Shown here in pieces: positions 47,405-56,123 of a DNA stretch of 64,000 nucleotides. The notes below the pieces were generated by a model, which saw nothing but the letters and a program-made list of their open reading frames with translations, was not told where the DNA came from and searched no databases. Source of the DNA: Diaphorobacter caeni (GTDB taxonomy: Bacteria > Pseudomonadota > Gammaproteobacteria > Burkholderiales > Burkholderiaceae_C); the NCBI RefSeq assembly GCF_015354245.1, contig NZ_JADKYZ010000009.1:124001-188000 (forward strand), in the 5' to 3' direction. How positions within the stretch are numbered: position 1 is the first letter of the stretch; each line of letters opens with the position of its first letter. The translations under genes were made by a program, and so were the position numbers.

Positions 47405-48550
47405 ATGAAAAGCACCACCACGCTCCCACAACCCTGGCGTCCTGTTCAAGCAGTGGCCGCGGCATCCGCAGCAGTCGCAGCACTTTGCGCCACCGGCGCC
47501 CTTGCGCAGACGACCACCCCCAGCACGGTGTCCATCTATGGATTCCTGAAAACCGACGTCGAGCACGTGCGCGCAAGCGGTGGCGGCGCGCCGACGCTGT
47601 CTGCGAACCGGCTCTCCAACAACCTCTCGGTACTGGGATTTCGCAGCAGAGAAGATCTGGGCGGCGGCACCTCGATATGGGCTCAGTTCGAGACCAATGT
47701 GCGCGTGGACAACGGCGAAGGTCCTTGGGGCGGTCGCAATACCGCCATCGGGCTGTCGACCACCGCAGGCCAGATCGTGCTGGGCCAATGGGAAGCGCCG
47801 CTGCGCTTTGTCTCCGTCTACGCCATCGACCCCTTCACCGCCGGCATCTTCGCGTCCAACTCCATCATGGGCAATGGCTTCGCAACCGGCGCGAACGGCG
47901 TCTCACCAACCTCGTTCGACCGCCGCCAGCCCAATCTGCTGCAGTACTGGTCACCCAACTGGAACGGCTTTGAATTCCGCCTCGCCTACGCCATGCGCGA
48001 AGAGCGCTCGGACGACAAGAACCCCGGCATGCTCGGGGCGCTTGCCACCTACAAAAATGGCCCGCTCTACGCGGCCTGGGGGTACGAACAGCATCGCAGC
48101 TATTTCTACGGTGGCAGCAACGACGACGCGCACCGCATCGCCGCGGCCTACTCCTTTGGCCCGACCCGCGTACGCGGCAGCTTCGAGCGCCTGAGCTACG
48201 AGCCCGAACGTGGCCAATCCCTCACCCGCAACGCCTGGCAAATCGCCGTAAGCCACCAGTTCACGCCACAGCACGAAGTCATGGCGTCCTACGTGCGCGC
48301 GCAATCACCCAAGGGCAACACGACCAAGGCGCTCGGCGGTATCGGCATTCCAGGAACGGACGCGAAGGCGCAGCAGATCTCGCTCGGCTACACCTACCAC
48401 CTGTCCAAACGCACCGATCTGTGGGCGGCCTACACCAAGATCACCAACGGCGCGACATCGAACTACAACCTCTCGGCCAACTCCATATCCGGCATGAAGC
48501 CGGGTCAGGATCCATCGGGCATGGGTCTCGGCGTCACGCACAGGTTCTGA
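47405..48550 (+). CDS. outer-membrane porin
   Basis: 381 residues. The long signal peptide (MKSTTTLPQPWRPVQAVAAA to GALAQ, about 35 residues) is followed by STVSIYGFLKTDVEHV. LGFRSREDLGGGTSIWAQFE and SLGYTYHLSKRTDLWAAYTK are porin strands, and it ends with GVTHRF. It differs clearly from the first porin, so it is not a recent copy. It is controlled by site 6 and ended by a hairpin terminator. Confidence 0.92.
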   Translation: MKSTTTLPQPWRPVQAVAAASAAVAALCATGALAQTTTPSTVSIYGFLKTDVEHVRASGGGAPTLSANRLSNNLSVLGFRSREDLGGGTSIWAQFETNVRVDNGEGPWGGRNTAIGLSTTAGQIVLGQWEAPLRFVSVYAIDPFTAGIFASNSIMGNGFATGANGVSPTSFDRRQPNLLQYWSPNWNGFEFRLAYAMREERSDDKNPGMLGALATYKNGPLYAAWGYEQHRSYFYGGSNDDAHRIAAAYSFGPTRVRGSFERLSYEPERGQSLTRNAWQIAVSHQFTPQHEVMASYVRAQSPKGNTTKALGGIGIPGTDAKAQQISLGYTYHLSKRTDLWAAYTKITNGATSNYNLSANSISGMKPGQDPSGMGLGVTHRF

Positions 48551-48554
48551 CGAA

Positions 48555-48598
48555 AAGGCCATGCCGGTTACGCACATGAGAACCCGCATGGCCGTTTT
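48555..48598 (+). terminator. intrinsic terminator after the second porin
   Basis: AAGGCCATGCCGG pairs with CCCGCATGGCCGTT across a 17-base loop and is followed by TTTT. A slightly imperfect stem. Confidence 0.75.
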
Positions 48599-48637
48599 CC
48601 TACCCGGAGGGGGTTTGAAACCTGCTATCTTGGTTTC

Positions 48638-49111
48638 ATGCGCGCTTTGACCTCCCCCTATCTCAGCACCTTGATCGCAACGCTGCTGACCCTGCCCCTC
48701 ACGCTGGCCTGCCTCGCCCCGGCCCACGCCGCGCGGCCAGGCCCGTTCGAAGTGACCGAGACCAAGTCCGCCTTGGGCAACAAGCCCGCCAAGCCACCGC
48801 GCACCAAGAACCGCTGCTTTGCTGCGGACCAGGTCGACAAGGAAGGCTTTCTCTACCCCGACCAATTGCTCGGCCAGCGCTTCAGCCAGTGCCGCATCAC
48901 CAACAGCCGCCTGGTGAACAAGAACCGCAAAGAGTGGACCATTCAGTGCGGCAACATGCTCTCGGCACAGGCATTTCAGGTCAACACCGGCGCCAACTTT
49001 CAGCTCCACATCGACGCCAAACTGCTGGGCGGCGCAATGAAGCAGACACTGGATTATTCAGCCAAGGCGCTGAAACGGGCCTGCACCAAGGACGACAGCA
49101 GGCTGAACTGA
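48638..49111 (+). CDS. small exported protein, DUF3617-like
   Basis: 157 residues. A signal peptide runs to about residue 32 (APAHAARP). RPGPFEVTETKSAL, Cys in NRCFAADQVD, Cys in FSQCRITNSR and TIQCGNMLS give the spaced-Cys pattern that I associate with DUF3617 periplasmic proteins; the assignment is tentative. It stands alone after the porin. Its stop codon is next to a Rhs fragment, so it marks the border of the Rhs island. Confidence 0.7.
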   Translation: MRALTSPYLSTLIATLLTLPLTLACLAPAHAARPGPFEVTETKSALGNKPAKPPRTKNRCFAADQVDKEGFLYPDQLLGQRFSQCRITNSRLVNKNRKEWTIQCGNMLSAQAFQVNTGANFQLHIDAKLLGGAMKQTLDYSAKALKRACTKDDSRLN

Positions 49112-49114
49112 ACC

Positions 49115-49424
49115 CGCCGTACGCGTTGATGATTGCAAGTCCACGCAGCGTTTCAATCAACTGCATGCCTTCCCAGAAGAAGACGGTCTTGCCGAAGCTG
49201 TCGTGCTTGGCGACGCGCCTGCCTATGGCGTAGTAGTCGAACCTCGTGATCTGTGTGGTGGCGTGTTCGGTGCCGGGTCGCCGCGTGGCGGTGACTTCCA
49301 CAAAGTTGTTGTCTTCGTCCCAGACAAAGCGCTGGTCCTTGTGCTTGCCGCTGAGCTTGCGGATCAGTCGGGCGTGGCCGTCGTAGAGACAGGACTGAGC
49401 CTTTGAGCCTGAGACTCCATCCAC
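49115..49424 (-). pseudogene. Rhs core fragment
   Basis: Reads LYDGHARLIRKLSGKHKDQR, then FDYYAIGRRVAKHDSFGKTV and WEGMQLIETLRGLAII, and stops at AYGGF. It is colinear with residues encoded at about 57095-57360 of the full Rhs gene, with several substitutions. No start, no toxin tip. It is the left-most relic of the island. Confidence 0.85.
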
Positions 49425-49517
49425 TCAAAATATTATGCCGCAGCCCATTTTCATGCTTTAGCGCTGATAACACCCGAAGCAGGCACCACTCCTCAACTTC
49501 AAAATAGATAAACCCAC

Positions 49518-49931
49518 CTAACCAATTGCACTCAAAATCATATCTTCAAAATTCTTGGCAAATCCATCTTCTCGTCCAAGATTGTGATCATATATTGAAA
49601 TTGATCCACTTAAATTAAAAAATATTGGATTTCCACCTCCATCCATTGATATCACACAGCATCCATCCGCTATAGAGTCACAGTCGATTTTGAATTCATT
49701 TGTCAGCTCCACCACGCTAACATCTTCCAAAAGAGAGCAATTTCTCACACCATACACCGGCAACCCAATATAGCACCCTCCAAACATTAAAATAAATTGC
49801 TTGTAATCAGGATCAATATTCCAATGGAGCGATTTTTCAATAAAATCCACATCTCCCTGATCATTAGGAATGACATTAATATCAAAAGTCTTTAAGTAAT
49901 CCCCTATTCTCCCAATAGTCTCATCTTTCAT
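49518..49931 (-). CDS. SUKH (SMI1/KNR4)-like immunity protein
   Basis: 137 residues from the ATG at 49931 (gggggttga upstream). The pattern LHWNIDPDYKQFILMFGGCY followed by a mid-protein strand and CCVISMDGGGNPIFFNLSGS, with NFEDMILSAI at the end, is that of SUKH immunity proteins. It lies 95 bp behind a nuclease toxin tip and is AT-rich, as polymorphic toxin immunity genes are. It should neutralise the LHH nuclease. Confidence 0.8.
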   Translation of the reverse strand: MKDETIGRIGDYLKTFDINVIPNDQGDVDFIEKSLHWNIDPDYKQFILMFGGCYIGLPVYGVRNCSLLEDVSVVELTNEFKIDCDSIADGCCVISMDGGGNPIFFNLSGSISIYDHNLGREDGFAKNFEDMILSAIG

Positions 49932-50025
49932 TTCAACCCCCAGCTTCAAAAGAAAATACCTCTCTTTGCAGCCTCCTGCGCTGCGCGATGCTTCCAATAA
50001 TCCTTTTCCAAACATCAAACTCAGC

Positions 50026-50790
50026 TCAATTTACTGGATTAGTAGGATGCTGCCTTGGCAAATGGTGGTGCAATTTCTTGTTTCCATTTTTATGTGCTGA
50101 TCTTGGCATCTCAATGATTGGCCCTGCGTCATTTTGCTTTTCATGATGCAAAACTATCATCTCTCCTTTTTTATTCTTTGGAGACAATCCATATCCAGCA
50201 CCATTATTTGCATGATACAGCGCTTTAATTTCCGCATCGGGCAGATGACTCAAATCCTGTTTATTCTTTACTTTAAGGGTTTTATTATTTGTTGGGGACG
50301 TAAATGTTTCGCACATCCATCCCCATGGATCAACCCAACGTATTGGGTTTGGCGAGTAGCCCCCTAAGTTAATTCCTCCACTCAACCCAATCGGATCCGG
50401 ACAAGCAAAACGCCCCACATCCGCATCGTAGTACCGGAACGTGTTGTAGTGTAGCCCCGTTTCCCTGTCCAGGTACTGTCCCTGGAACCTCAGATTCTGC
50501 TGCTTTTCATCCTGCGTAGTCGGGCTGTCCCCTTCATCCAATGGATGAACAGCACTGCCGCCCAGCGTTCTGGCTTCCCACTCCTCCGACACCGTCGAGC
50601 CCCACGTCTTGTAGCTCGCCTGCCAGATCACCTGACCTTGGGCATTCGCCAACTCCTGTGGCATGCCGACCTGGTCGGTATGGAAGTAGTAGACATTGCA
50701 CAGCCGCGCGTTGTCATCTGTTCCGGTTTTGTGAACGGCATTCGGTGAAGGGCTCAGCGCTTGCCAGTATTGGGATTCGAAGGAGTCTTT
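50026..50790 (-). pseudogene. displaced Rhs C-terminus with LHH-type HNH/EndoVII nuclease tip
   Basis: Open from about 50790 with no start codon of its own. It holds the Rhs end (NVYYFHTDQVGMPQELANAQ through RYYDADVGRFACPDPIGL) and, after WVDPWGWMC, a ~95-residue tip. The tip carries MIVLHHEKQNDAGPIIEMP then SAHKNGNKKLHHHLP, the LHH motif of HNH/EndoVII toxins. It is an orphan module: joined upstream to another Rhs scrap out of frame. It could be expressed only after recombination with the full Rhs gene. The immunity gene follows directly. Confidence 0.82.
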
Positions 50791-51110
50791 TGCTCAGGAG
50801 AATTGCCGAACGGGCCGTGGTCATGGCGCAGTGTGTGGGATTGGCAGCTAATGTGATCAGTGGCAATTTCTGCGATGAGGTTACCAACCACGTCATATGC
50901 GAACTGCTTGCTGTGCAGCGGAAGCAGTTCCGACGCATGTCCGTCAAATGAACTTGCTGAGATGACCTTCAGCTTGCTTGCACTGACCAGTTGATCCAGC
51001 GCGACGTACTGGTAGTGATCGTGGTGCGATGCCGTACGTTTTGAAATCATGCGAGCAGCGGCGTCGCGCTTCAGCTCCGAGCGTCTGGAATATCCAGTGC
51101 GCCAGCGGTG
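50791..51110 (-). pseudogene. decayed Rhs repeat fragment
   Basis: Encodes RTASHHDHYQYVALDQLVSA, SKLKVISASSFDGHASELLP and IAEIATDHISCQSHTLRHDH, matching the full gene near 58020-58340 with many changes. At its 3' end about 1.1 kb of Rhs core is missing and the frame changes into the LHH module. Confidence 0.8.
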
Positions 51111-51281
51111 TATTTTTCTAGGCAGTAGCCCTAGCCTGAGATCTCCGGGAACAAACGAATGAACCACCTGAAAGCCAAGCGTTGCACTTCAAGTTTGAGA
51201 TCAGTCAGCGTAAAAATTCGCACCAACCTCAAAGCAAGGCGGCACTGGAGCATGTCAACATATCTCAATTACTCCTTGATT

Positions 51282-52028
51282 TCATCTTTTTCGCCCTTCC
51301 ACCCATGATATTAAAAACCCCGCCTCACCGAACACATTATTAACCTCGACCAACCGTTCATCTGAAACATCAAAATTAAAAATCGAGTCACTTAGAGGTT
51401 TCAAAGCACCGCCCCCGAAATTTTCCACAACAAAATCCCTCAAAGAAACCCCTCCGGATACAAAATTCAACTGATTATTTGTAAAGTAATTTTGCAAATA
51501 AATCATCCTTGGCTGAGATATCAAACACCCCTTCTGCAAATAGGATGAAAAATTGTTACGCTCATTTTTATAAATGGTTGATGCCAGTGTATACGCAACG
51601 CCCTTCAAGGCAGAATCCGTTTTCAAACAAAACCCATATCCCGGCTCAACATTCTTAATAAGCTCAACAGAAAGCTGTTTTAAAAGTTCCTCATGGCTGA
51701 TTGGCACATGGACTGTAATATTTGAAGTCCCACCATAGCCTGTAGAATTCACATAAAAGAAAACACCATCGGAATCCCTAAGGTCAGTAGTATTCGCAAG
51801 GCTGAATGAATCTATCTCGCCCAAAGAAATACCTTCAACCAGCTTCTTGTTTGAAATCGATTTAGATTTAAAGTCGCCTGGATGATTCGACTTATCCAAG
51901 GGCAACTTGAATAGGTAATCCATCTTATTTAGTACAACTCCAAACCCTTCGCCCATCGCATGCAGAGATTGATATATCCGCAAAACATCATCGTTGCGGT
52001 ACTGATAAATTATTAAATTAAAATGCAT
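51282..52028 (-). CDS. hypothetical protein, probable orphan immunity protein
   Basis: 248 residues starting MHFNLIIYQYRNDDVLRIYQ; AT-rich against its GC-rich surroundings. No family is recognised. It starts two bases after the stop of a toxin remnant, the same tight toxin-immunity layout as the other pairs in the island, so an immunity role is inferred. No membrane segment or signal peptide is evident. Confidence 0.6.
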   Translation of the reverse strand: MHFNLIIYQYRNDDVLRIYQSLHAMGEGFGVVLNKMDYLFKLPLDKSNHPGDFKSKSISNKKLVEGISLGEIDSFSLANTTDLRDSDGVFFYVNSTGYGGTSNITVHVPISHEELLKQLSVELIKNVEPGYGFCLKTDSALKGVAYTLASTIYKNERNNFSSYLQKGCLISQPRMIYLQNYFTNNQLNFVSGGVSLRDFVVENFGGGALKPLSDSIFNFDVSDERLVEVNNVFGEAGFLISWVEGRKR

Positions 52029-52030
52029 AC

Positions 52031-52230
52031 ATTTACTTCGCGCTATTAATCACACCTCGAATACCATCATTAATACCCTTTATGAAGTATGGGTGATCAA
52101 TCACAGTAATTGTGCCTGCTCTACTTCCATTGAGCGTCCCTTGGGCTGTCTGATTTCGGCTCGTCAAAAGGGAGCCTCTCACAACACCCCATTTTGGAGG
52201 CAATTCAAATGCGATGATCCAATCGCATTC
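52031..52230 (-). pseudogene. C-terminal remnant of a polymorphic toxin
   Basis: About 65 codons open on the minus strand, reading ...CDWIIAFELPPKWGVVRGSL ... GTITVIDHPYFIKGINDGIR then GVINSAK and a stop. The upstream end is cut by an IS relic, so the Rhs anchor is lost. The family of the tip is not recognised. Its immunity gene follows at once. Confidence 0.6.
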
Positions 52231-53459
52231 GAAAACCTAAACCTGACTGCTTTTCGAGCAGCTTTCGGCACTTTTCAGCCGGTCTCCCGGGCTTTATGCG
52301 GCCTGTGCGCGTGCCTGTTTCTTTGAGGGCCTTGCTTTGAAGAACGCGTCCACCTTGTTTTCAAGGAACGAAACCAGCCACCTCAAGTTGAAGCAAGCGG
52401 CCATCATCGTCATGGTCGCCGTGGCTCGCGCCTGTCCAATCGTGCGCACGAACTTGCCGCCCATTTGGCGAATGCCTGCGAACACGTGCTCGACCTTGGC
52501 CCGTCTTCTGGCGATACGCTGGTTGCGCTGCCTCTAGCCTTCGCTCAGCGGCTTGCCCTTTTGTGCCTTGCGTTGGATGCCGTCCTTGAAGCCCAGTGCC
52601 GCAAGCATCTCTTGCCGCTGCGCGCTCGGGTAGGCCTTGTCTGCATTGACCTCTTTGCCGGTGTTGCGCTGATCCAGCACCTCGTCAAAGTGATGCCCAT
52701 CGTGCTCGCTCGCGGTACCGGTGGCCACGCCCCGGATGAAGCCATGTTTGTGATCCACGCTCACGCTGAGCTTGTAGCCAAAGTAGCTCTTGCCGTGCTT
52801 CTTTGTGTGGGTCGCATCGATGTTCTTTTGGCGGCGCTTGGCGTCACTCCAGTCCGGTTGCTGGCCTTCGTCGAGCTTGCGGCGATCGTCTTTGCTGATG
52901 TGCTGGCGGGGCGCCGGAATCAGCGTGGCGTCGATGGCCTGACCTCCCCTGGCGATGTAGCCGTGGCGATGCAGCTGTTCGTCCACGCCTTGCAGCAAGG
53001 CCATCGCGCCGTCGACACCGATGCGCTCACCAAAGCGCCAGATGGTGTTGCGGTCAGGCACATTCATGGAGTCCTGCAGGAGGCAAAAGCGCTGATAGCT
53101 CATGCGGTCGAGCAACTGATATTCCATCTGCTCGTCCGAGAGATTGTACAGGCGCTTGAGGACCAACACGCGCACCATGACCTCGGTGGGATAAGCTGGG
53201 CGCCCACCTTTGCGGCCATCACTGCGCTCGATGAAGGCATCGACCAAAGCGGCAAGCGCCGCGAAATCGATGTGCTGCGCGATCACCTGCAACGGGTCAC
53301 CGACTTTATCGATCTTGCCTTTGCGGGAGGCTTCGGCGAACAGGTCGAACTTCAGGGCGCTGCGTGGGGTGATCATGCCGCTACTTGAGCTGCTGGCGGT
53401 AGGGCCTGGGAGGTTTTGAGAGGCCCCCATCAGGCATTGGTAAGTTCATAACACGCTCT
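52231..53459 (-). mobile_element. IS5-like insertion sequence, truncated and inactive
   Basis: The outer end at 53459 on the minus strand reads GAGCGTGTTATGAACTTACC. The expected matching inverted repeat is missing at the other end, where the element breaks off into the toxin remnant near 52230. It therefore cannot move by itself. The transposase gene inside is also interrupted by a stop. Confidence 0.7.
52294..53430 (-). pseudogene. IS5-family transposase with an in-frame amber codon
   Basis: 379 codons in one frame. MITPRSALKFDLFAEASRKG, RPAYPTEVMVRVLVLKRLYN, GQAIDATLIPAPRQHISKDD with the first DDE Asp, and YFGYKLSVSVDHKHGFIRG with the middle region are clear; NADKAYPSAQ follows. A TAG at 52534-52536 splits the product after GKPLSEG. 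The frame resumes as RQRNQRIARRRAKVEHVFAG with the final Glu and ends in RPSKKQARAQAA. Confidence 0.88.
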
Positions 53460-53495
53460 AGCCCTAGTTTCTATATTACCCAGAAGTCACCATCC

Positions 53496-53792
53496 TTAAA
53501 CCTTCAGGCTAAATATGTTAATTATTTCTTGATCGGTTAATTTATTCGAGTCAGTTTTTCCAAGGATCGCCTTAACAGTTCCCACAGATACCCAAGACTC
53601 CACTCCAATACCTTTTAATATCTTCGGGACCAAAAAAGCACCTTCGCGTATGGTGTTTTCATCTGATTTTTCATCAATCAAATGCAAGTCATCGATGAAA
53701 ATATCACCTCCAATAGGGCGATATATAAAATCACCATTGGAGTATTGATTTACACTTCTTACAAAGAAGAATAATTTCTCTTTCAAATGCAT
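53496..53792 (-). CDS. small immunity-like protein, second of a tandem pair
   Basis: 98 residues from the ATG at 53792, two bases after the previous stop. The segment GAFLVPKILKGIGVESWVSV, then TVKAILGKTDSNK, parallels GEIVPKSLGEKGFVSWMPTE and TLMDIISFERGKS of the upstream gene, so the two are diverged paralogues. AT-rich. It is probably an extra immunity gene retained from a related toxin. Confidence 0.65.
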   Translation of the reverse strand: MHLKEKLFFFVRSVNQYSNGDFIYRPIGGDIFIDDLHLIDEKSDENTIREGAFLVPKILKGIGVESWVSVGTVKAILGKTDSNKLTDQEIINIFSLKV

Positions 53793-53794
53793 AT

Positions 53795-54142
53795 TCAATC
53801 CTTGAAATCATCATTACCAAGATAATAAACAACCGCCCCCTTGATATCATTACTCTCCTCGGACTTACCTCTTTCAAAACTTATTATATCCATCAATGTT
53901 TCGGTTGGCATCCACGATACAAATCCTTTTTCACCAAGTGACTTTGGAACTATTTCCCCGCGTCCCACAAGACTCTCATACAAAGCATCCTCAACAAATA
54001 CAAAATCATTGCACTGCAGAATATCAATTTTAAAAATTCGATCTACAAACACCCATCCATCCATTAAGTTTTCTATTTCCATCAATAATTCATCCATGCC
54101 ATTGAAATGAATGAATCCATTTTCATCTACATGCACTTCCAC
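53795..54142 (-). CDS. immunity protein for the WHH nuclease tip
   Basis: 115 residues if the GTG at 54142 is the start; an ATG at 54172 deeper in the toxin gene is the alternative. It overlaps the toxin 3' end by 20 bases. It contains FHFNGMDELLMEIENL-type helical sequence, then GEIVPKSLGEKGFVSWMPTE and AVVYYLGNDD. No family name is certain. Overlap with the toxin gene supports co-expression and the immunity role. Confidence 0.68.
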   Translation of the reverse strand: MEVHVDENGFIHFNGMDELLMEIENLMDGWVFVDRIFKIDILQCNDFVFVEDALYESLVGRGEIVPKSLGEKGFVSWMPTETLMDIISFERGKSEESNDIKGAVVYYLGNDDFKD

Positions 54143-55446
54143 CCCCCCACTTGTTTCGACCGCCAGTACCATCAGGATGATATTTTTTATGATCTGCTCC
54201 GTCGACAAGCTGCAACGACCCCGGCTTATCGCCATGATGCCAAGTAGTTCCTTTAGCGGCTTTCGAACTATGGCTCCCATCGGGTTTAGGCTCCACATGC
54301 TTCCCGATACCTGGATATTTTTTCTCCATATCGGCCCGAAATTTTGGATCCTTTTTCATTGCTCTATATAGATCTCTATTTGCTCTCTCGAAATGAGTCG
54401 CATCGTTCTTTTTATACATTGATTTCGGGATTTTAGTTTCGAAATGTTTGTCATATACGCCTAATTGTCTAACGCCTTCACCGTTATATAAACCTGATGG
54501 ATCAATCCAAGAAATAGGATTAGGCGAGTAGCTCCCTAAATTACTTCCCCCGCCCAACCCAATCGGATCCGGACAAACAAACCGCCCCACATCCGCATCG
54601 TAATACCGGAACGTGTTGTAATGCAGCCCCGTTTCCCTGTCCAGATACTGCCCCTGAAACCGCAGGTTCTGCTGCTTTTCATCCGGCGCGCTTGGGCTAT
54701 CCCCTTCATCCAGGGGATGAACCGCATTGCCGCCCAGCGTTCTAGCTTCCCACTCCTCCGATACTGTGGAACCCCATGTCTTGTAGCTGGCCTGCCAGAT
54801 CACCTGACCTTGAGCGTTGGCCAGTTCCGGGGGGCATGCCAACCTGGTCGGTGTGAAAGTAGTAGACATTGCACAGCCGCGCGTAGTCATCTGCTCCAGT
54901 TTTGCGTGCGGCATTCGGTGACGGGCTCAGTGCTTGCCAGTACTGGGCTTCGAGGGAGTCATTTGCGGCTGGTGGTTGCAGCCCTGAAGGCGCGGCAGTC
55001 GTTGGCCCATTTCCCGTTTCGATCTCGCCCAACGCCGGATCATCTGTCGTCCCTAACCCGCCCTGCTCCGTGCTCTCGCCATCCACATCCAGTCGCGCCA
55101 GCGGCACATAGCTGTCCGGCTCGTACACGTAGCTGATGATGGCGCTGCCTCGGCGCTCTTCGATCAGGCGCATGCCTTTCCAGATAAACACGGTCTTGCC
55201 AAAGCTGTCGTGCTTGGCAACGCGTCTGCCGATGGCGTCGTAGTCGAACCGCGTGGTCTGCGTGGTGGCGTTTTCGGTGCCGGGACGCCTTGTCGTGGTG
55301 ACTTCCACGAGGTTGTTTTCTTCATCCCACACGAAGCTCTGGTCCGTGTGTTTGCCGCTGAGCTTGCGGATCAGCCGTGCGTGGCCGTCGTAGAAGTAGC
55401 GCTTATCTTCGAACACCCACACCAAGTTGTCGCGCACGTAGCCGCG
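54123..55446 (-). pseudogene. displaced Rhs C-terminus with WHH nuclease tip, frameshifted
   Basis: The Rhs core portion begins abruptly at 55446 (GYVRDNLVWVFEDKRYFYDG) and runs nearly identical to the full gene to VYYFHTDQVGMP. A run of six G at about 54829-54834, where the full copy has TGGGG, adds one base and shifts the frame. In the second frame it continues ELANAQGQVIWQASYK to DPIGLGGGSNLGSY and a tip with TTWHHGDKPGSLQLVDGADH and HPDGTGGRNKWGGG, the WHH motif of HNH/EndoVII toxins. No start codon is evident. Confidence 0.83.
54498..55446 (-). repeat. long direct repeat of the Rhs C-terminal core
   Basis: This ~950-bp stretch is nearly identical to 56463-57409 in the full Rhs gene. A third, more diverged copy of its first half lies at about 50330-50790 and a fourth fragment at 49115-49400. 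All have the same orientation, so recombination between copies would swap toxin tips and delete the DNA in between. Confidence 0.88.
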
Positions 55447-55707
55447 TTGCACAGGGCCGCGCTTCTTTGTACGATCTGCTGGACGCAGCCGGTGACGTCG
55501 TACTGCCGATCAGTACGCCATTTTACTGCACTGACTCCGATCGATTTGATGGAGATAGCCCGAGTGATATTAATCAGTTGAAAACAACCCTGTTTGGAGC
55601 ATTGATCGCGGATACTACCCTCTCCACCAAGTTTATTATTATTTATTATTTTAATGATTCCAATAGCCGCTCATTCATAGAATTGAACGTGTATTTAACA
55701 TGGGAAT
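55447..55707. other. junction DNA between two Rhs modules
   Basis: 261 bp with no gene that I can support. The Rhs homology stops sharply at 55446; AT-rich sequence of different character follows toward the immunity gene at 55708. A weak open frame on the plus strand is not convincing. Confidence 0.45.
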
Positions 55708-56115
55708 TCATGAACCACCAAAGGTAAACCCAAAGAAATTTTTTGGATTAAAAACAACCCTACGAGCAATACCACCCTCAGAGAAATTAACAGTAACATT
55801 TGCCAGAATTTCATTTTCACACTCGATGGAATCCAGTGTTACATTTTGCTCTGTTTTCAGCACCAAATTATAAATCGACATCTGTGCAAATTTATCATCC
55901 TCATCAATATCAAGCCAACATTCCAACCCGCTGACCAAACCAAAAACAACGTACGAATCATCGTTCACCTTCATTTCAACCATCCTATCCGAGAATACAA
56001 AATATATCCTATCGTATAGTGGATGAAACACCGGAATAGCACCTCCATCAATATATCCAGAGATAATTATATCCTGAAGAATTCCATCTCCAATAAATTC
56101 TTTTAGAATATCCAA
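55708..56115 (-). CDS. immunity protein for the full-length Rhs effector
   Basis: 135 residues starting MDILKEFIGDGILQDIIISG. Acidic (VSGLECWLDIDEDDKFAQMS), AT-rich and cytoplasmic by sequence. It begins eight bases after the Rhs stop codon, the expected place for the cognate immunity gene. It is not similar to the other immunity genes here. The family is not recognised. Confidence 0.75.
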   Translation of the reverse strand: MDILKEFIGDGILQDIIISGYIDGGAIPVFHPLYDRIYFVFSDRMVEMKVNDDSYVVFGLVSGLECWLDIDEDDKFAQMSIYNLVLKTEQNVTLDSIECENEILANVTVNFSEGGIARRVVFNPKNFFGFTFGGS

Positions 56116-56123
56116 AATAATTC

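Noticed and set aside
55377-55727. A plus-strand 116-codon frame in the junction between Rhs modules
   Set aside because: The first third is antisense to Rhs core and the rest shows no recognisable pattern; there is no ribosome site.
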